DNA of 64,000 nucleotides from Megaustenia siamemsis (GCA_032433765.1 JAVIAB010000157.1:62001-126000), one strand, 5' to 3'. Numbered from the stretch's first letter, positions 29,158 to 40,313 are shown. The notes: a model not told the origin generated them from the letters alone. Made by a program: numbers and translations.

Positions 29158-30366
29158 ACGTGATTAGTTCCTACACATGGTGCCGTGATTAGTTCCTACA
29201 CATGGTACCGTGATTAGTTCCTACACATTGTGCCGTGATTAGTTCCTACACATTGTGTCGTGATTAGTTCCTATACATGGTTTCGTGATTATTTCCTACA
29301 CATGCTGCCGTGATTAGTTCCTACATATGGTGCCGTGAATAGTTCCTACAAATAGTACCGTGATTAGTTCCTATACATGGTACCGTTATTAGTTCTTACA
29401 CATGGTGTCGTGATTATTTCCTACATGTGGTGCCGTGATTATTTCCTAGATGTGGTGCCGTGATAAGTTCCTACAAGTGGTGCCGTGATTAGTTCATGCA
29501 CATGGTGCCGTGATTAGTTCCTACACGTGGTGCCGTGATTAGTTCCTACACATGGTGCCATGATTAGTTCCTATACATGGTGCCGTGATTATTTCCTACA
29601 AGTGGTGCCGTGATTAGTTCCTATACATGGTGCCGTGATTAGTTCCTACACATGGTGTCGTGATTAGTTCCTACAAGTGGTGCCGTGATTAGTTCCTACA
29701 CATGGTGCCGTGATTAGTTCCTACACGTGGTGCCGTGATTAGTTCCTACACATGGTGCTGTGATTAGTTCCTATACATGGTGCCGTGATTAGTTCCTACA
29801 CATGGTGTCGTGATTAGTTCCTTCACATGGTGCCGTGATTAGTTCCTTCACATGGTGTCGTGATTAGTTCCTTCACATGGTGTCGTTATTAGTTCCTTCA
29901 CATGGTGCTGTGATTAGTTCCTTCACATGGTGTCGTGATTAGTTCCTTCACATGGTGTCGTGATTAGTTCCTTCACATGGTGCTGTGATTAGTTCCTTCA
30001 CATGGTGTCGTGATTAGTTCCTTCACATGGTGTCGTGATTAGTTCCTTCACATGGTGTCGTGATTAGTTCCTTCACATGGTGTCGTGATTAGTTCCTTTA
30101 CATGATATCGTGATTAGTTCCTTCACATGGTGCCGTGATTAGTTCCTTCACATGGTGTCGTGATTAGTTCCTTCACATGGTGTCGTGATTAGTTCCTTCA
30201 CATGGTGTCGTGATTAGTTCCTTCACATGGTGCTGTGATTAGTTCCTTCACATGGTGTCGTGATTAGTTCCTTCACATGGTGTCGTGATTAGTTCCTTCA
30301 CATGGTGTCGTGATTAGTTCCTTCACATGGTGTCGTGATTAGTTCCTTCACATGGTGCTGTGATTA
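29158..30366. repeat. 25-bp minisatellite, about 48 copies
   Basis: Period 25 bp, core 'gtgattagttcctacacatg' followed by 'gtgccg'. The second half is nearly homogeneous for the sub-type 'ttccttcacatggtgtcg', pointing to a recent expansion at the right side. Confidence 0.95.
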
Positions 30367-32215
30367 GACATACAGGGAAAACATGGGTTGAGCTAGGAGC
30401 ATTAGGCTAGGACAGGGAAGAAATGGGTGGAGCTAGGAGCATTATGCTAGGACAGAGAAGACATGGGTGGAGCTAGGACCATTAGGCTAGGACAGAGAAG
30501 ACATGGGTGGAGCTAGGACCATTAGTCTAGGACAGGGAAGAAATGGGTGGAGCTAGGAGCATTAGGCTAGGACAGGGAAGAAATGGGTGGAGCTAGGAGC
30601 ATTAGGCTAGGATAGAGAAGACATGGGTGGAGCTAGGATTTTTAGTCTAGGACAGGGAAGACATGGGTGGAGCTGGGAACATTAGTCTAGGACAGAGAAG
30701 ACATGGGTTGAGCTAGGAGCATTAGACTAGGAAAGAGAAGACGTGGGTGGAGCTAGGAGCATTAGACTAGGACAGAGAAGACATGGGTTGAGCTAGGAGC
30801 ATTAGGCTAGGACAGGGAAGACATGGGTGGAGCTAGGAGCATTAGACTAGGAAAGAGAAGACGTGGGTGGAGCTAGGACCATTAGGCTAGGACAGAGAAG
30901 ACATGGGTGGAGCTAGAACCATTAGTCTAGAACAGGGAAGACATGGGTGGAGCTGGGACCATTAGTCTAGGACAGGAACGACATAGGTAGAGCTAGTAAC
31001 ATTAGTCTAGGACAGGGAGGACATGGGTAGAACTAGGAACGTTAGTCTAGGAGAGGGAGGACATTGGTCGAGCTGGGAACGTTAGTCTAGGACATGGAGG
31101 ACATGTGTAGAGCTAGGAACGTTCGACTGGGATATTGAAGACATGGGTAGAGCTAGGAACATTAGTTTAGGACAGGGAGGACATGGGTAGAGCTAGGAAC
31201 GTTAGCCTAGAACATTGAGGACATGGGTAGAGCTAGGAACGTTAGCCTAGAACATTGAGGACATGGTAGAGCTAGGAACGTTAGCCTAGAACATTGAGGA
31301 CATGGGTAGAGCTAGGAACATTAGTCTAGGACATTGAGGACATGGATAGAGCTTGAAACGTTATTCTAGGACATTGAGGACATGGCTAGAGCTGGGAACG
31401 TTAGTCAAGGATATTGAGGACATGGGTAGAGCTAGGAAAATTAGTCTAGGACTAGGAGGACATGGGTAGATCTAGGAACGTTAGTCTAGGACATTGAGGA
31501 CATGGGTAGAGCTAGGAACGTTAGTCTTTGACAGGAGGACATGGATGGAGCTAGGAACATTAGTCTAGGACAAGGAGGACATGGGTAGAGCTAGGAACAT
31601 TAGTCTAGGACATTGAGGACATGGTTAGAGCTAGGAACGTTAGTCTATGACAGGGAGGACATGGATGGAGCTAGGAACATTAGTCTAGGACAGGGAGGAC
31701 ATGGGTAGAGCTAGAAACATTAGTCTAGGACATTGAGGATATGGGTAGAGCTAGGAACTTTAGTCTAGGACATTGAGGACATGTGTAGAGCTAGGAATGT
31801 TATTCTAGAACAGGGAGGACATGGGTAGAGCTAGGAACATTAGTCTAGGACATTGAGGACATGGGTAGAGCTAGGAACGTTAGTCTAGGACATTGAGGAC
31901 ATGGGTAGAGCTAGGAATGTTATTCTAGAACAGGGAGGGCATGGGTAGAGCTCGGAATGTTATTCTAGAACAGGGAGGACATGGGTAGAGCTGGGAACAT
32001 TAGTCTAGGACATTGAGGACATGGGTAGAGCTGGGAACGTTAGTCTAGGACATTGAGGACATGGGTAGAGCTAGGAATGTTATTCTAGAACAGGGAGGGC
32101 ATGGGTAGAGCTCGGAATGTTATTCTAGAACAGGGAGGACATGGGTAGAGCTGGGAACATTAGTCTAGGACATTGAGGACATGGGTAGAGCTGGGAACGT
32201 TATTCTAGGACATGG
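30367..32215. repeat. 40-bp minisatellite, about 46 copies
   Basis: Period 40 bp, core 'gacatgggtagagctaggaa' and 'ttagtctaggaca'. The left part carries 'ggagctaggagcattag', the right part 'agagctaggaacgttag'. A four-unit block (about 160 bp) is duplicated near 31913 and 32073. Purine-rich on the plus strand. Confidence 0.94.
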
Positions 32216-32872
32216 ATAATGCTCGGGTTGGTTATCTTTTGTGAGGGAGGTGCACATACAGTTTTTGTTGATGGTCTGTAGCCGCAGTTGAGATGTCAAG
32301 TTTGAAACAGAGAAGAGCAGCCATGAAGGTGGCTCATACACACGGAGAAGATGAGAAGAGCAGCCATGAAGGTGGCTCATACACACGGAGAAGATGAGAA
32401 ATGTGTCAATATCACGATCTGCGGATGCTTGGCAACTGTTTCACGTTGTGTGTGTGTTTACACTAGGGAATCTGCTGCTCCTTCATTGCAGTCACGTCAG
32501 CATCAAAGGTGCAGCCACTTTAAGCAAATAACCTGGTGTGAACCTAGGTACAGGCGTCACATCATATCCGCATCGTGACGCGTTACTTCCTACTCGTGCC
32601 GCACTTGAATCCATCAATTATCTTCTATATCCATCTTATTTCATATCTCAGTCTTCTCTTCTTTTACCTTATTTGATGTAAATTTCTCTTATTCTTCTTT
32701 GTTTCCTCTACTCTTTAGCCTGTCTTCTTTTATCAATATCTTCATTCTTTTTATTTTATTTTCTTCTTCCACTTATTCCTTCTTCCTCTCCTTCTTTACC
32801 TCTCAACCTCTCTCCTTCATCAAACATTTGTTGTCATCAGCTGATCAATAGAATGTTGTTTAGAAGCAGACC
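32216..32872. other. Non-repetitive island with a 43-bp tandem duplication and pyrimidine tract
   Basis: It contains a perfect two-copy tandem duplication of 43 bp ('agaagagcagccatgaaggt' at 32311 and 32354). 'ctgctgctccttcattgcag' near 32472-32492 looks like a splice acceptor, but no reading frame after it is convincing. From about 32600 to 32830 the plus strand is C/T-rich. Small open frames on both strands show no recognisable domain. No gene is called. Confidence 0.5.
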
Positions 32873-33042
32873 ATTACATTTACATCGTGGTGGGGGATAA
32901 ATCATTACATTTAAATCGTGGTGGGGGATAAATCATTACATTTACATCGTGGTGGGGGATAAATCATTACATTTACATCGTGGTGAGGGATAAATCATTA
33001 CATTTACATCGTGGTGGGGGATAAATCATTACATTTACATAA
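32873..33042. repeat. 31-bp repeat, about 5 copies
   Basis: Units of 31 bp, 'catttacatcgtggtggggg' plus 'ataaatcatta'. They share 'aaatcattacattta' with the larger array that follows and look like its diverged edge. Confidence 0.9.
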
Positions 33043-34850
33043 TTGAGCTGGAGAAATCATTACATTTATTACATCATTGTGTTGGAGAAATCATTACATT
33101 TATTACATCATTCTGTTGGAGAAATCATTACATTTATTACATCATTCTGTTGGAGAAATCATTACATTTATTACATCATTGTGTTGGAGAAGTCATTACA
33201 TTTATTACATCATTCTGTTGGAGAAATCATTACATTTACATCATTGTGTTGGAGAAATCATTACATTTATTACATCATTGTGTTGGAGAAATCATTACAT
33301 TTATTACATCATTGTGTTGGAGAAATCATTACATTTATTACATCATTGTGTTGGAGAAATCATTACATTTATTACATCATTGTGTTGGAGAAATCATTAC
33401 ATTTACATCATTGTGTTGGAGAAATCATTACATTTATTACATCATTGTGTTGGAGAAATCATTACATTTACATCATTGTGTTGGAAAAATCATTACATTT
33501 TTTACATCATTGTGTTGGAGAAATCATTACATTTATTACATCATTGTGTTGGAGAAATCATTACATTTATTACATCATTGTGTTGGAGAAATCATTACAT
33601 CTATTATATCATTCTGTTGGAGAAATCATTACATTTATTATATCATTGTGTTTGGAGAAATCATTACATTTATTACATCATTCTGTTGGAGAAATCATTA
33701 CATTTACATCGTTGTGTTGGATAAATCATTACATTTATTACATCATTGTGTTGGAGAAATCATTACATTTATTACATCATTGTGTTGGAAAAATCATTAC
33801 ATTTTTTACATCATTGTGCTGGAGAAATCATTACATTTATTACATCATTGTGTTGGAGAAATCATTACATTTATTACATCATTGTGTTGGAGAAATCATT
33901 ACATTTATTACATCATTGTGTTGGAGAAATCATTACATTTACATCATTGTGTTGGAGAAATCATTACATTTATTACATCATTGTGTTGGAGAAATCATTA
34001 CAATTACATCATTGTGCTGGAGAAATCATTACATTTACATCATTGTGTTGCAGAAATCATTACATTTATTACATTATTCTGTTGGAGAAATCATTACATT
34101 TATTACATCATTCTGTTGGAGAAATCATTACATTTATTACATCATTGTGTTGGAGAAATCATTACATTTATTACATCATTCTGTTGGAGAAATCATTACA
34201 TTTACATCATTGTGTTGGAGAAATCATTACATTTATTACATCATTGTGTTGGAGAAATCATTACATTTATTACATCATTGTGTTGGAGAAATCATTACAT
34301 TTATTACAGCATTGTGTTGGAGAAATCATTACATTTATTACATCATTGTGTTGGAGAAATCATTACATTTTTTACATCATTGTGCTGGAGAAATCATTAC
34401 ATTTATTACATCATTGTGTTGGAGAAATCATTACATTTTTTACATCATTGTGCTGGAGAAATCATTACATTTATTACATCATTGTGTTGGAGAAATCATT
34501 ACATTTATTACATCATTGTGTTGGAGAAATCATTACAATTACATCATTGTGCTGGAGAAATCATTACATTTACATCATTGTTGGAGAAATCATTACATTT
34601 ACATCATTGTGTTGGAGAAATCATTACATTTATTACATCATTGTGCTGGAGAAATCATTACATTTATTACATCATTGTGTTGGAGAAATTATTCCATTTA
34701 CATCATTGTGTTGGAGAAATCATTACATTTATTACATCATTGTGTTGGAGAAATCATTACATTTATTACATCATTGTGTTGGAGAAATCATTACATTTAC
34801 ATCATTGTGCTGGAGAAATCATTACATTTATTACATCATTGTGTTTGAGA
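33043..34850. repeat. 34/31-bp minisatellite open in all three plus frames
   Basis: Two unit lengths alternate irregularly: 34 bp ('catttattacatcattgtg' plus 'ttggagaaatcatta') and 31 bp lacking 'tta'. Neither unit contains a stop in any plus frame, so overlapping open frames of 601, 570 and 382 codons exist. Both lengths are 1 modulo 3, so every frame cycles through the same peptide (phases HYIYYIIVLEKS, LHLLHHCVGE, IITFITSLCWRN). This is the simplest explanation for the long ORFs, and I do not call a gene. Confidence 0.93.
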
Positions 34851-35178
34851 AACAGGAGATAACATTGTATCCACACAATTCTACCAGGAGATAACAATGT
34901 ATCCACACAATTCTACCAGGAGATAACAATGTATCCACGCAATTCTACCAGGAGATAACAATGTATCCACACAATTCTACCAGGAGATAACAATGTATCC
35001 ACACAATTCTTCCAGGAGATAACAATGTATCCACGCAATTCTACCAGGAGATAACAATGTATCCACGCAATTCTACCAGGAGATAACAATGTATCCACGC
35101 AATTCTACCAGGAGATAACAATGTATCCACGCAATTCTACCAGGAGATAACAATGTATCCACGAAATTCTACCAGGAG
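34851..35178. repeat. 32-bp minisatellite, about 10 copies
   Basis: Period 32 bp, core 'ataacaatgtatccacgcaa' and 'ttctaccaggag'. Nearly homogeneous, so probably young. The minus-strand frame at 34913 is a repeat echo. Confidence 0.94.
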
Positions 35179-35700
35179 TCCATAAATGTCCATTCATGAC
35201 GTTTTGATGTTAGTTTTACGAACTTTGATGTCCATAAAGTATAGGATGTTTGGAAATCCATAAAGTATAGGATGTTTGGAAATCCATAAAGTATAGGATG
35301 TTTTGTTGTTCTTAAGAAATTTGATGTTTTGATATAAATAAAATATATAATGTTTTGATGTTCATAAATTACATGACGTCTCAGTTTCCATAATGAAGTG
35401 ACGTCTTGATGTCCGCAAATGACGTGACGTCTTGATGTCCATAAATGACGTGACGTCTTGATGTCCATAAATGACGTGACGCCATGATGTCCATAAATGA
35501 AGTGACGTCTTGATGTCCATAAATGACGTGATATCTTGATGTCCATAAATGAAATGACATCTTGATGTCCATAAATGACGTGATATCTTGATGTTCATAA
35601 ATGAAATGACGTCTTGATGTCCATAAATGACGTGACGTCTTGATGTCCATAAATGACGTGACATATTGATTTCCGTAAATGACGTGGCGTCTTGATGTCC
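35179..35700. repeat. 26-bp minisatellite rich in TGACGT
   Basis: Period 26 bp. The left part is diverged ('ccataaagtataggatgttt'); the right part (from about 35390) has 'atgacgtgacgtcttgatgt' plus 'ccataa', giving two overlapping TGACGT words per unit. TGACGT is the core of CREB/ATF sites, but no promoter context is visible. Minus-strand open frames (35169, 35362, 35381) come from the repeat. Confidence 0.9.
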
Positions 35701-35724
35701 ATTGATGTAGTCTTGTACTTCCAG

Positions 35725-35797
35725 CTGATGGCTGACTCGAACGTGACTGGGACAAGGATGCAGACCTGCTGAGGTTTCTGGGCTTCTTTCTGGAAGG
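35725..35797 (+). other. Candidate small exon bounded by acceptor and donor
   Basis: On the plus strand 'tcttgtacttccag' (AG 35723-35724) is a good acceptor and 'ctggaagg|gtgagt' (GT 35798-35799) a strong donor, defining 73 bp. The best frame reads 'LERDWDKDADLLRFLGFFLE' after an early in-frame TGA, so the exon is either decayed, misread or non-coding. The minus strand is open in all frames here and also has an acceptor-like 'ctcacccttccag', so strand is not certain. The G-rich minisatellite begins exactly at the donor. Confidence 0.3.
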
Positions 35798-36225
35798 GTG
35801 AGTTCTTTTGGGGGGGGTGTGGAGAGATGGGAGGGGTGAGATCTGGGGGGGATGGGAAGGGGTGGGTTCTGGGGGGGGGGGGTAGAGAGATGGTAGATGG
35901 TGAGTTCTGGTGAGGTGGAGAGATGGGAGGGATGAGCTCTGGGGTGTGTTGGGTGGAGAGATGGGAGGGGATGAGTTCTGGGGGAGGGGGGTTGGAGAGA
36001 CAGCAGGGTGAGTTCTGGGGGGAGAGATGGGAGGGGGTGAGTTAAGAGGGGTGGAAGATGGGAGGGGGTGAATTCTGGGGCGGAAAGATAGGAGCGAGTT
36101 AATTCTGGGGGGGGGGTGGAGAGAGGGAGGGAGTGAGTTCGGAAGTGATGAAATAGGAGAGGGTAGTTCGGGGGGCGGAGAGATGAGCGGGCTTGAGTAC
36201 GGGAGGTGGAGGGATGGCAGAGAGT
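35798..36225. repeat. G-rich minisatellite with GTGAGT in each unit, left part
   Basis: Units of roughly 30-36 bp, 'ggggtgagttctggggg' then 'tggagagatgggag'. Strand-asymmetric purine (G/A) sequence with many G runs, including 12 G at 35871-35882, which can support G-quadruplexes on the plus strand. It is interrupted at 36226 by a LINE and resumes at 38891; the last 12 bases here are the left TSD copy. Confidence 0.9.
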
Positions 36226-36768
36226 CTACTATATTCAGTGCAGTCTTGAAGTATGTGTTCAGCAGTCTGGGGTGCCTGTCCACATGTACAAGTAGTTGAT
36301 GTGCCGATCTTGAATTTTGTATACATGTGACTATGGAGTCGATTGTGTCCTGTTCTTAGGCGTATAATGATAACTTGTTCATATCTATTCATATTATGAA
36401 AGGCATCCTGATTTGGGGCTTGTGGTCCTCTGATTGATTTGATTATCTGTTTCTTATGATGGTATGTAACTGGTGTATCTAGTTGTGTGCCTGTTGAACC
36501 TTCCTTTGCCAACTGATCTGCTTTCTCATTTCCTGGTATTCCACAGTGAGACGGGATCCACTGCAGGGCAACCCTGTGGTGCTTGCAGAGTTCAGTCAAT
36601 AAGGTCTGCAGATGTGGTAATTTTCTGGATTGTAGTGCCTGGAGTACTGATCTTGCATCTGTCAAAACACTACAGGCTGTGAGCTAAGATTACTGTTCAG
36701 CAGTTTTTCTATTGCCAACTTTATTGCTTGTATTTCTGCATCATAATTGTGACAATATTTCCCTGTTG
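36226..36768 (-). pseudogene. LINE RNase H domain and C-terminal Cys/His segment, frameshifted
   Basis: Reading leftwards on the minus strand: 'YCHNYDAEIQAIKLAIEKLL' supplies the catalytic Glu (frame ending in a TGA near 36663), then after a shift 'TDARSVLQALQSRKLP' supplies the next Asp, and 'LQWIPSHCGIPGNEKADQLA' the His/Asp segment typical of non-LTR RNase H. Then 'TSTTCTCGQAPQTAEHILQD' resembles the Cys-rich end found after RNase H in such ORFs. The open frame then runs into the flanking minisatellite, so its Pro/Ser-rich C terminus is not element sequence. Confidence 0.85.
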
Positions 36769-37944
36769 CTATTTTATTATATCCCTAGTGTTATTTGGGT
36801 ACTCTATATATGCACCTGCTCCCCCATTCTTTACTGCATTCTGTGCTGATCCATCTGTGTACACACGAATCCATAGGTCTTGTGGGTATTCTTCATCCAG
36901 GAAACTGAGAGCTATTGTTTTTCGCTGTAGACTATTTTGTTCCTCTTTGTCAACTATTCCTTTCACTTCTGTCCGTATTTGAACTGATAATCCTGATTCA
37001 TCTGTCCAGGGAGTCTGTTCTGGTATGGGCAGAAGGGGTTTAACAACTCTTGGCATGTCTGGTGTTTGTCTACTAATACGCTTGGCTTGGTGGATAAAAC
37101 TGCTTCTCTTAAGTCGTCCCAATGCAAGATTTTGGAATCTGTCCTTCATTGGATGTCTCGGCATGCATACAAATTTTTCTGCCTGTATCAGCACCTTTGT
37201 GTCTCTCCGTTCTCTCAGTGCTGGTATCCTCCACAATTTCTCCATCTCCAATATTGGTGTTGATTTCATTGCTCCTGTGATGACCCTAAGTGCCTGGTTT
37301 TGTACTTTATCCAGTTCTTGCAATGTGGTGTTTGATGCTGAGCACCATGCGGATGATCCATATTCTAAATGTGGGCGTATACACTGTTGGTAAACTTTAC
37401 TGAGTATTTTCCCACTCGCACCCCATGTGGTTCCACACAACTTTCTTAGAATAGCCAATTTCCTCCTTGCTTTTTGGGTTGCCTTATTTATCTGCTGTTT
37501 CCAAGATAGTTTGTTATCAAATGTAACTCCGAGATATGTAGCTTGTATGTCTTCTTTCACAGGCTCATTGTTTATGTAGATGGCTTCAGCTTTTTGTTTT
37601 GGGGAGAGTGTGAAAAGTGTAGTACTGCATTTGTCTGTATTGATGCTGATACACAATCTATTTGTCCATGAATTCAGTGCATTCATAGCTCTTTGTAGCA
37701 ATTTGGAGGCCACTGTTGCATACTCCTCTGTGCACCACATTACCAAGTCATCTGCATACATTGCCACTTTGATGCCATGTGGTAGTTCAGTAACTAGGTC
37801 ATTGATGTAGATCAGAAAAAGTGTTGGAGATAGTACCCCTCCTTGTGGAACGCCCTGGCGCAATAAGACCTTCTTACTCTTAAGACCATCCAGTTGCACT
37901 CTGGCTCTCCTGTTATGCAGATATGCTTTGACCCATCCTGCCAT
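36769..37944 (-). pseudogene. LINE reverse transcriptase, palm/thumb, start of RNase H
   Basis: The longest intact piece, 391 codons. RT motifs in order: 'RQGVPQGGVLSPTLFLIYIN' (RT motif 4 region) near residues 29-48, catalytic 'MYADDLVMW' near residue 62, 'TYLGVTFDNKLSWKQQI' near 136-152, then the thumb ('AWCSASNTTLQELDKVQNQA'). The C terminus enters RNase H with 'RVYTDGSAQNAVKNGGAGAY', holding the first catalytic Asp. The frame ends at a stop after 'NNTRDIIK', and RNase H continues in another frame. The upstream part of RT ('KKSPGNDGVSNEMIK', 'SSYRPISLTSCLCKTMERII', 'QQAGFR') is in a different frame at 38008-38415, with at least two single-base losses between. Confidence 0.9.
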
Positions 37945-38007
37945 TTACTCCATAATTTCTCAGTTTCTTCAAAAGCCCTTCCTTCCATACCTTATCAAAT
38001 GCTTTCT

Positions 38008-38690
38008 TTAGTCTATCCATGCTGCTAGTACCAGTTTCTTTTCTTGAAACGCATCTTCAATTTCCTGGGAAAGATAGGTTGCTTGATCTTCGGTAGAGTA
38101 ACACTGTCTAAAGCCTGCTTGTTGTGGGACAAGGAGATTTTCACTTTCCAGGTACCACTGCAGTCTGAGATTGATTATACGTTCCATTGTTTTACACAAA
38201 CAGCTTGTAAGGCTGATTGGTCTATAGCTGGATGTCATTGGACCATCTTTTCCTGGCTTTAGTAATGGTATCATAATTGCTTCTCTCCATGCCTGTGGCA
38301 CTCTACCTGTGATCAAGCAAATGTTGTAGATCTGCAGTAGTTTTGCTTTAGCTGCAGTTCCCAAGTTCTTAATCATTTCATTGGACACTCCATCATTGCC
38401 TGGTGACTTTTTCATTTTAATTTGGATATTGCCAGCTCTAGCTCTCTTTGTGTAATGGGTGTTTCCATGACTTCATGTGTGGTCTCTTCTTGTCTTGCAT
38501 TTTGTTGTTTTAAACGGGTCTCTTGTCGTTTTTCTAGGCTAATTTCAATATTATTGTCATTTGCAAAGGAGTCTGCAAAGTAATTTGCTGCTTGTTTACC
38601 TGTTAGAATGTTTCCATCCTTCTTCAGTGTAATTTTGGTGTTCCTTTCTGTACCCTCATCATTCAGCTGTTTTACAAGCTTCCACACTTT
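38008..38690 (-). pseudogene. LINE RT N-terminal part and linker, frameshifted
   Basis: Two overlapping minus frames (38687-38412 and 38415-38008) that would join with a single-base shift at the KLK/KKSPG junction. The first carries a linker with 'TGKQAANYFADSF'; the second the RT fingers with 'GNDGVSNEMIK', 'PLLKPGKDGPMTSSYRPISL' and 'PQQAGFR'. A further one-base loss after 'VLAAWID' separates it from 'KKAFDKVWKEGLLKKL' (expected: VLAAWID-LKKAFDKVW). Upstream to about 38878 the same element continues in broken frames ('NTTNNYQQAKAKFQRAKLQA'). Confidence 0.85.
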
Positions 38691-38890
38691 TCTTGTGTCT
38701 CGTTCAATTCAGGACTCTGTTTTCTCTTTCCAGCTTCTCCGTCTGGCTTGTAGTTTAGCCCGTTGAAATTTGGCTTTAGCCTGCTGGTAGTTGTTGGTGG
38801 TGTTCTTGGCAAGGGTTATTTTCTGCTTGCTTTCGAGATGTTTCCATGTCATTGTGCAGTTCTTCTAGTTCCTACTCCATGGCAGAGAGT

Positions 38891-40300
38891 GACTTCGGTG
38901 GGGAAAGATGGGAGAGGGTGAGTTCTGAGGGTGGAGAGATGAGAGGGGTGACTTATGTGGGTGTGGAGAGATGGGAGGGGGTGAGTTCTGGGGGCGTAGA
39001 GATAGGAAGGGGTGAGTTCGGGGGTGGAGAGATGGGGAAAGTGAAATCAGGGTGGGGGAGAGATGGAGGGGGTGAGTTCTGGGGGTGGAGAGATGGGAGG
39101 GGTTGAATTCTAGGGGTGGAGAGATGTGAGGGCGTGAGTTCGGGAGGAAGAGATGGGAGGTGGTGAGTTCTAGGGGTGGAGAGATGAGATGGAGTGAGTC
39201 CGGGGGGGGGGGGAAAGATAGATAGGAGGGGTGAGTTCTGGAGGCGGAGAGATGGGCTGGGGTGAGCTCGGGGGGTGGAAGGACGGGAGAGAGTTACTTG
39301 GGGGAGACATGGGAGGGGTGAGTTCTAGGGGTGGAGAGATGGGAGGGGGTGAGTTCTGGGGATGGTGTAGAGATGGGAGGGGGTGAGTTCTGGAGGGGGT
39401 GGAGAGATAGGAGGGGTGAGTTCTGGGGAAGGGGGGAGGGTAGAGATGTAAGGGGGTGAGTTCTGGGGATGGTGTAGAGATGGGAGGGGGTGAGTTCCAT
39501 GGGGATGTAGAGATGGGAAGGGGTGAGTTCTGGAGGGGGTGGAGAGATGGGAGGGTCTGAGTTCTGGGGGTGGAGAGATAGGAGGGGTGAGTTCTGGGGA
39601 AGGGGGGAGGGTAGAGATGTAAGGGGGTGAGTTCTGGGGGAGTGTAGAGATTGGGGGGGGTGAGTTCTGGGGTGAAGAGATGTAAGGGGGTGAGTTCTTG
39701 GGTGGAAGATGGAGAGATAGGAGGGGGTGAGTTTTAGGGGTGGGAGAGATGGGAGGGAGTGAGTTTCAGCGGCGGTGGAGAGATGGGAGGGAGTGAGTTC
39801 TGGGGGGTGGAGAGATGGGAGGGGTGAGTTCTGGGAGAGATGAGAGGATGTGAGTTTTTTGGGGTGGAGAGATAGGGGGGGGTGAGTTCTGGGGGGTTAG
39901 ATTTAGAGGGGATGAGTTCTGGGGGGAGGGGGGTTGGGTTAGGGATGGAGGGGGTGAGTTCGGGGGGTGGTAGAGAGGGGAGGGGGTGAGTTTCTGGGTG
40001 GTGAGGGTAGAGATGGGAGAGGGTAAGTTCTAGGTGGGAGTCTGGGTTGTGGAGAGATGGGAGGGAGTGAGTTCTGGGTTGTGGAGAGATGGGAGGGAGT
40101 GAGTTCTGGGTTGTGGAGAGATGGGAGGGAGTGAGTTCTGGGTTGTGGAGAGATGGGAGGGAGTGAGTTCTGTTGGGAAGGGAGATTGTTGGAGGTGAAG
40201 GTGAGTTCAGTTGAGGCGAGATGAATGGTGGAGGAGTTAAAGGGAGGGAGGGGGTGGGGTGATGGAAAAGGAGGTGAGTTGGGACTGTGTTCATAGACTG
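38891..40300. repeat. G-rich minisatellite with GTGAGT in each unit, right part
   Basis: Continuation of the array cut at 36226, with units such as 'gggtgagttctgggg' and 'tggagagatgggagg'; near 40040-40170 it settles to a clean 32-bp period ('gagtgagttctgggttgtgg'). Minus-strand Pro/Ser/Thr-rich open frames (39294, 39734, 39939) are produced by the repeat. Many G3+ runs. Confidence 0.9.
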
Positions 40301-40313
40301 AAACCATTCCTTC

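Larger units (their letters stand above)
36226..38878 (-). mobile_element. Antisense I-like (possibly Nimb) LINE, truncated, with 12-bp TSD
   Basis: Non-LTR retrotransposon ORF2 remnant. On the minus strand, in order: linker region (38690 to 38412), RT fingers (38415 to 38008), RT palm and thumb (37944 to 36850), then RNase H (36850 to about 36350) and a Cys/His stretch (TCTCGQ...AEHILQDC). RT followed directly by RNase H is the layout of the I superfamily; Nimb, a clade reported from molluscs, is a guess. The element sits inside the G-rich array and is flanked by 'atggcagagagt' at 36214-36225 and 38879-38890, a perfect 12-bp direct repeat read as a TSD. The 5' end is truncated (no endonuclease); the 3' end appears to stop within the ORF, with no 3' UTR or A tail. 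At least five frame breaks make it inactive. Confidence 0.88.

Noticed and set aside
33043..34894. 601-, 570- and 382-codon plus-strand ORFs as a giant repetitive protein gene
   Set aside because: All three frames encode the same cyclic peptide because the repeat unit lacks stops in every frame and its length is 1 modulo 3. No promoter, splice sites or unique termini.
35381..36665. Pro/Ser-rich 300-codon ORF and the Pro-rich tail of the 188-codon ORF on the minus strand
   Set aside because: The Pro-rich part is the antisense of the G-rich minisatellite; only the RNase H portion before it is element sequence.
36473..38262. Several plus-strand ORFs of 65-122 codons
   Set aside because: They are shadows of the minus-strand RT and RNase H, whose motifs (YADD, TDGS, PSHCGIPGNEKAD) are unambiguous.
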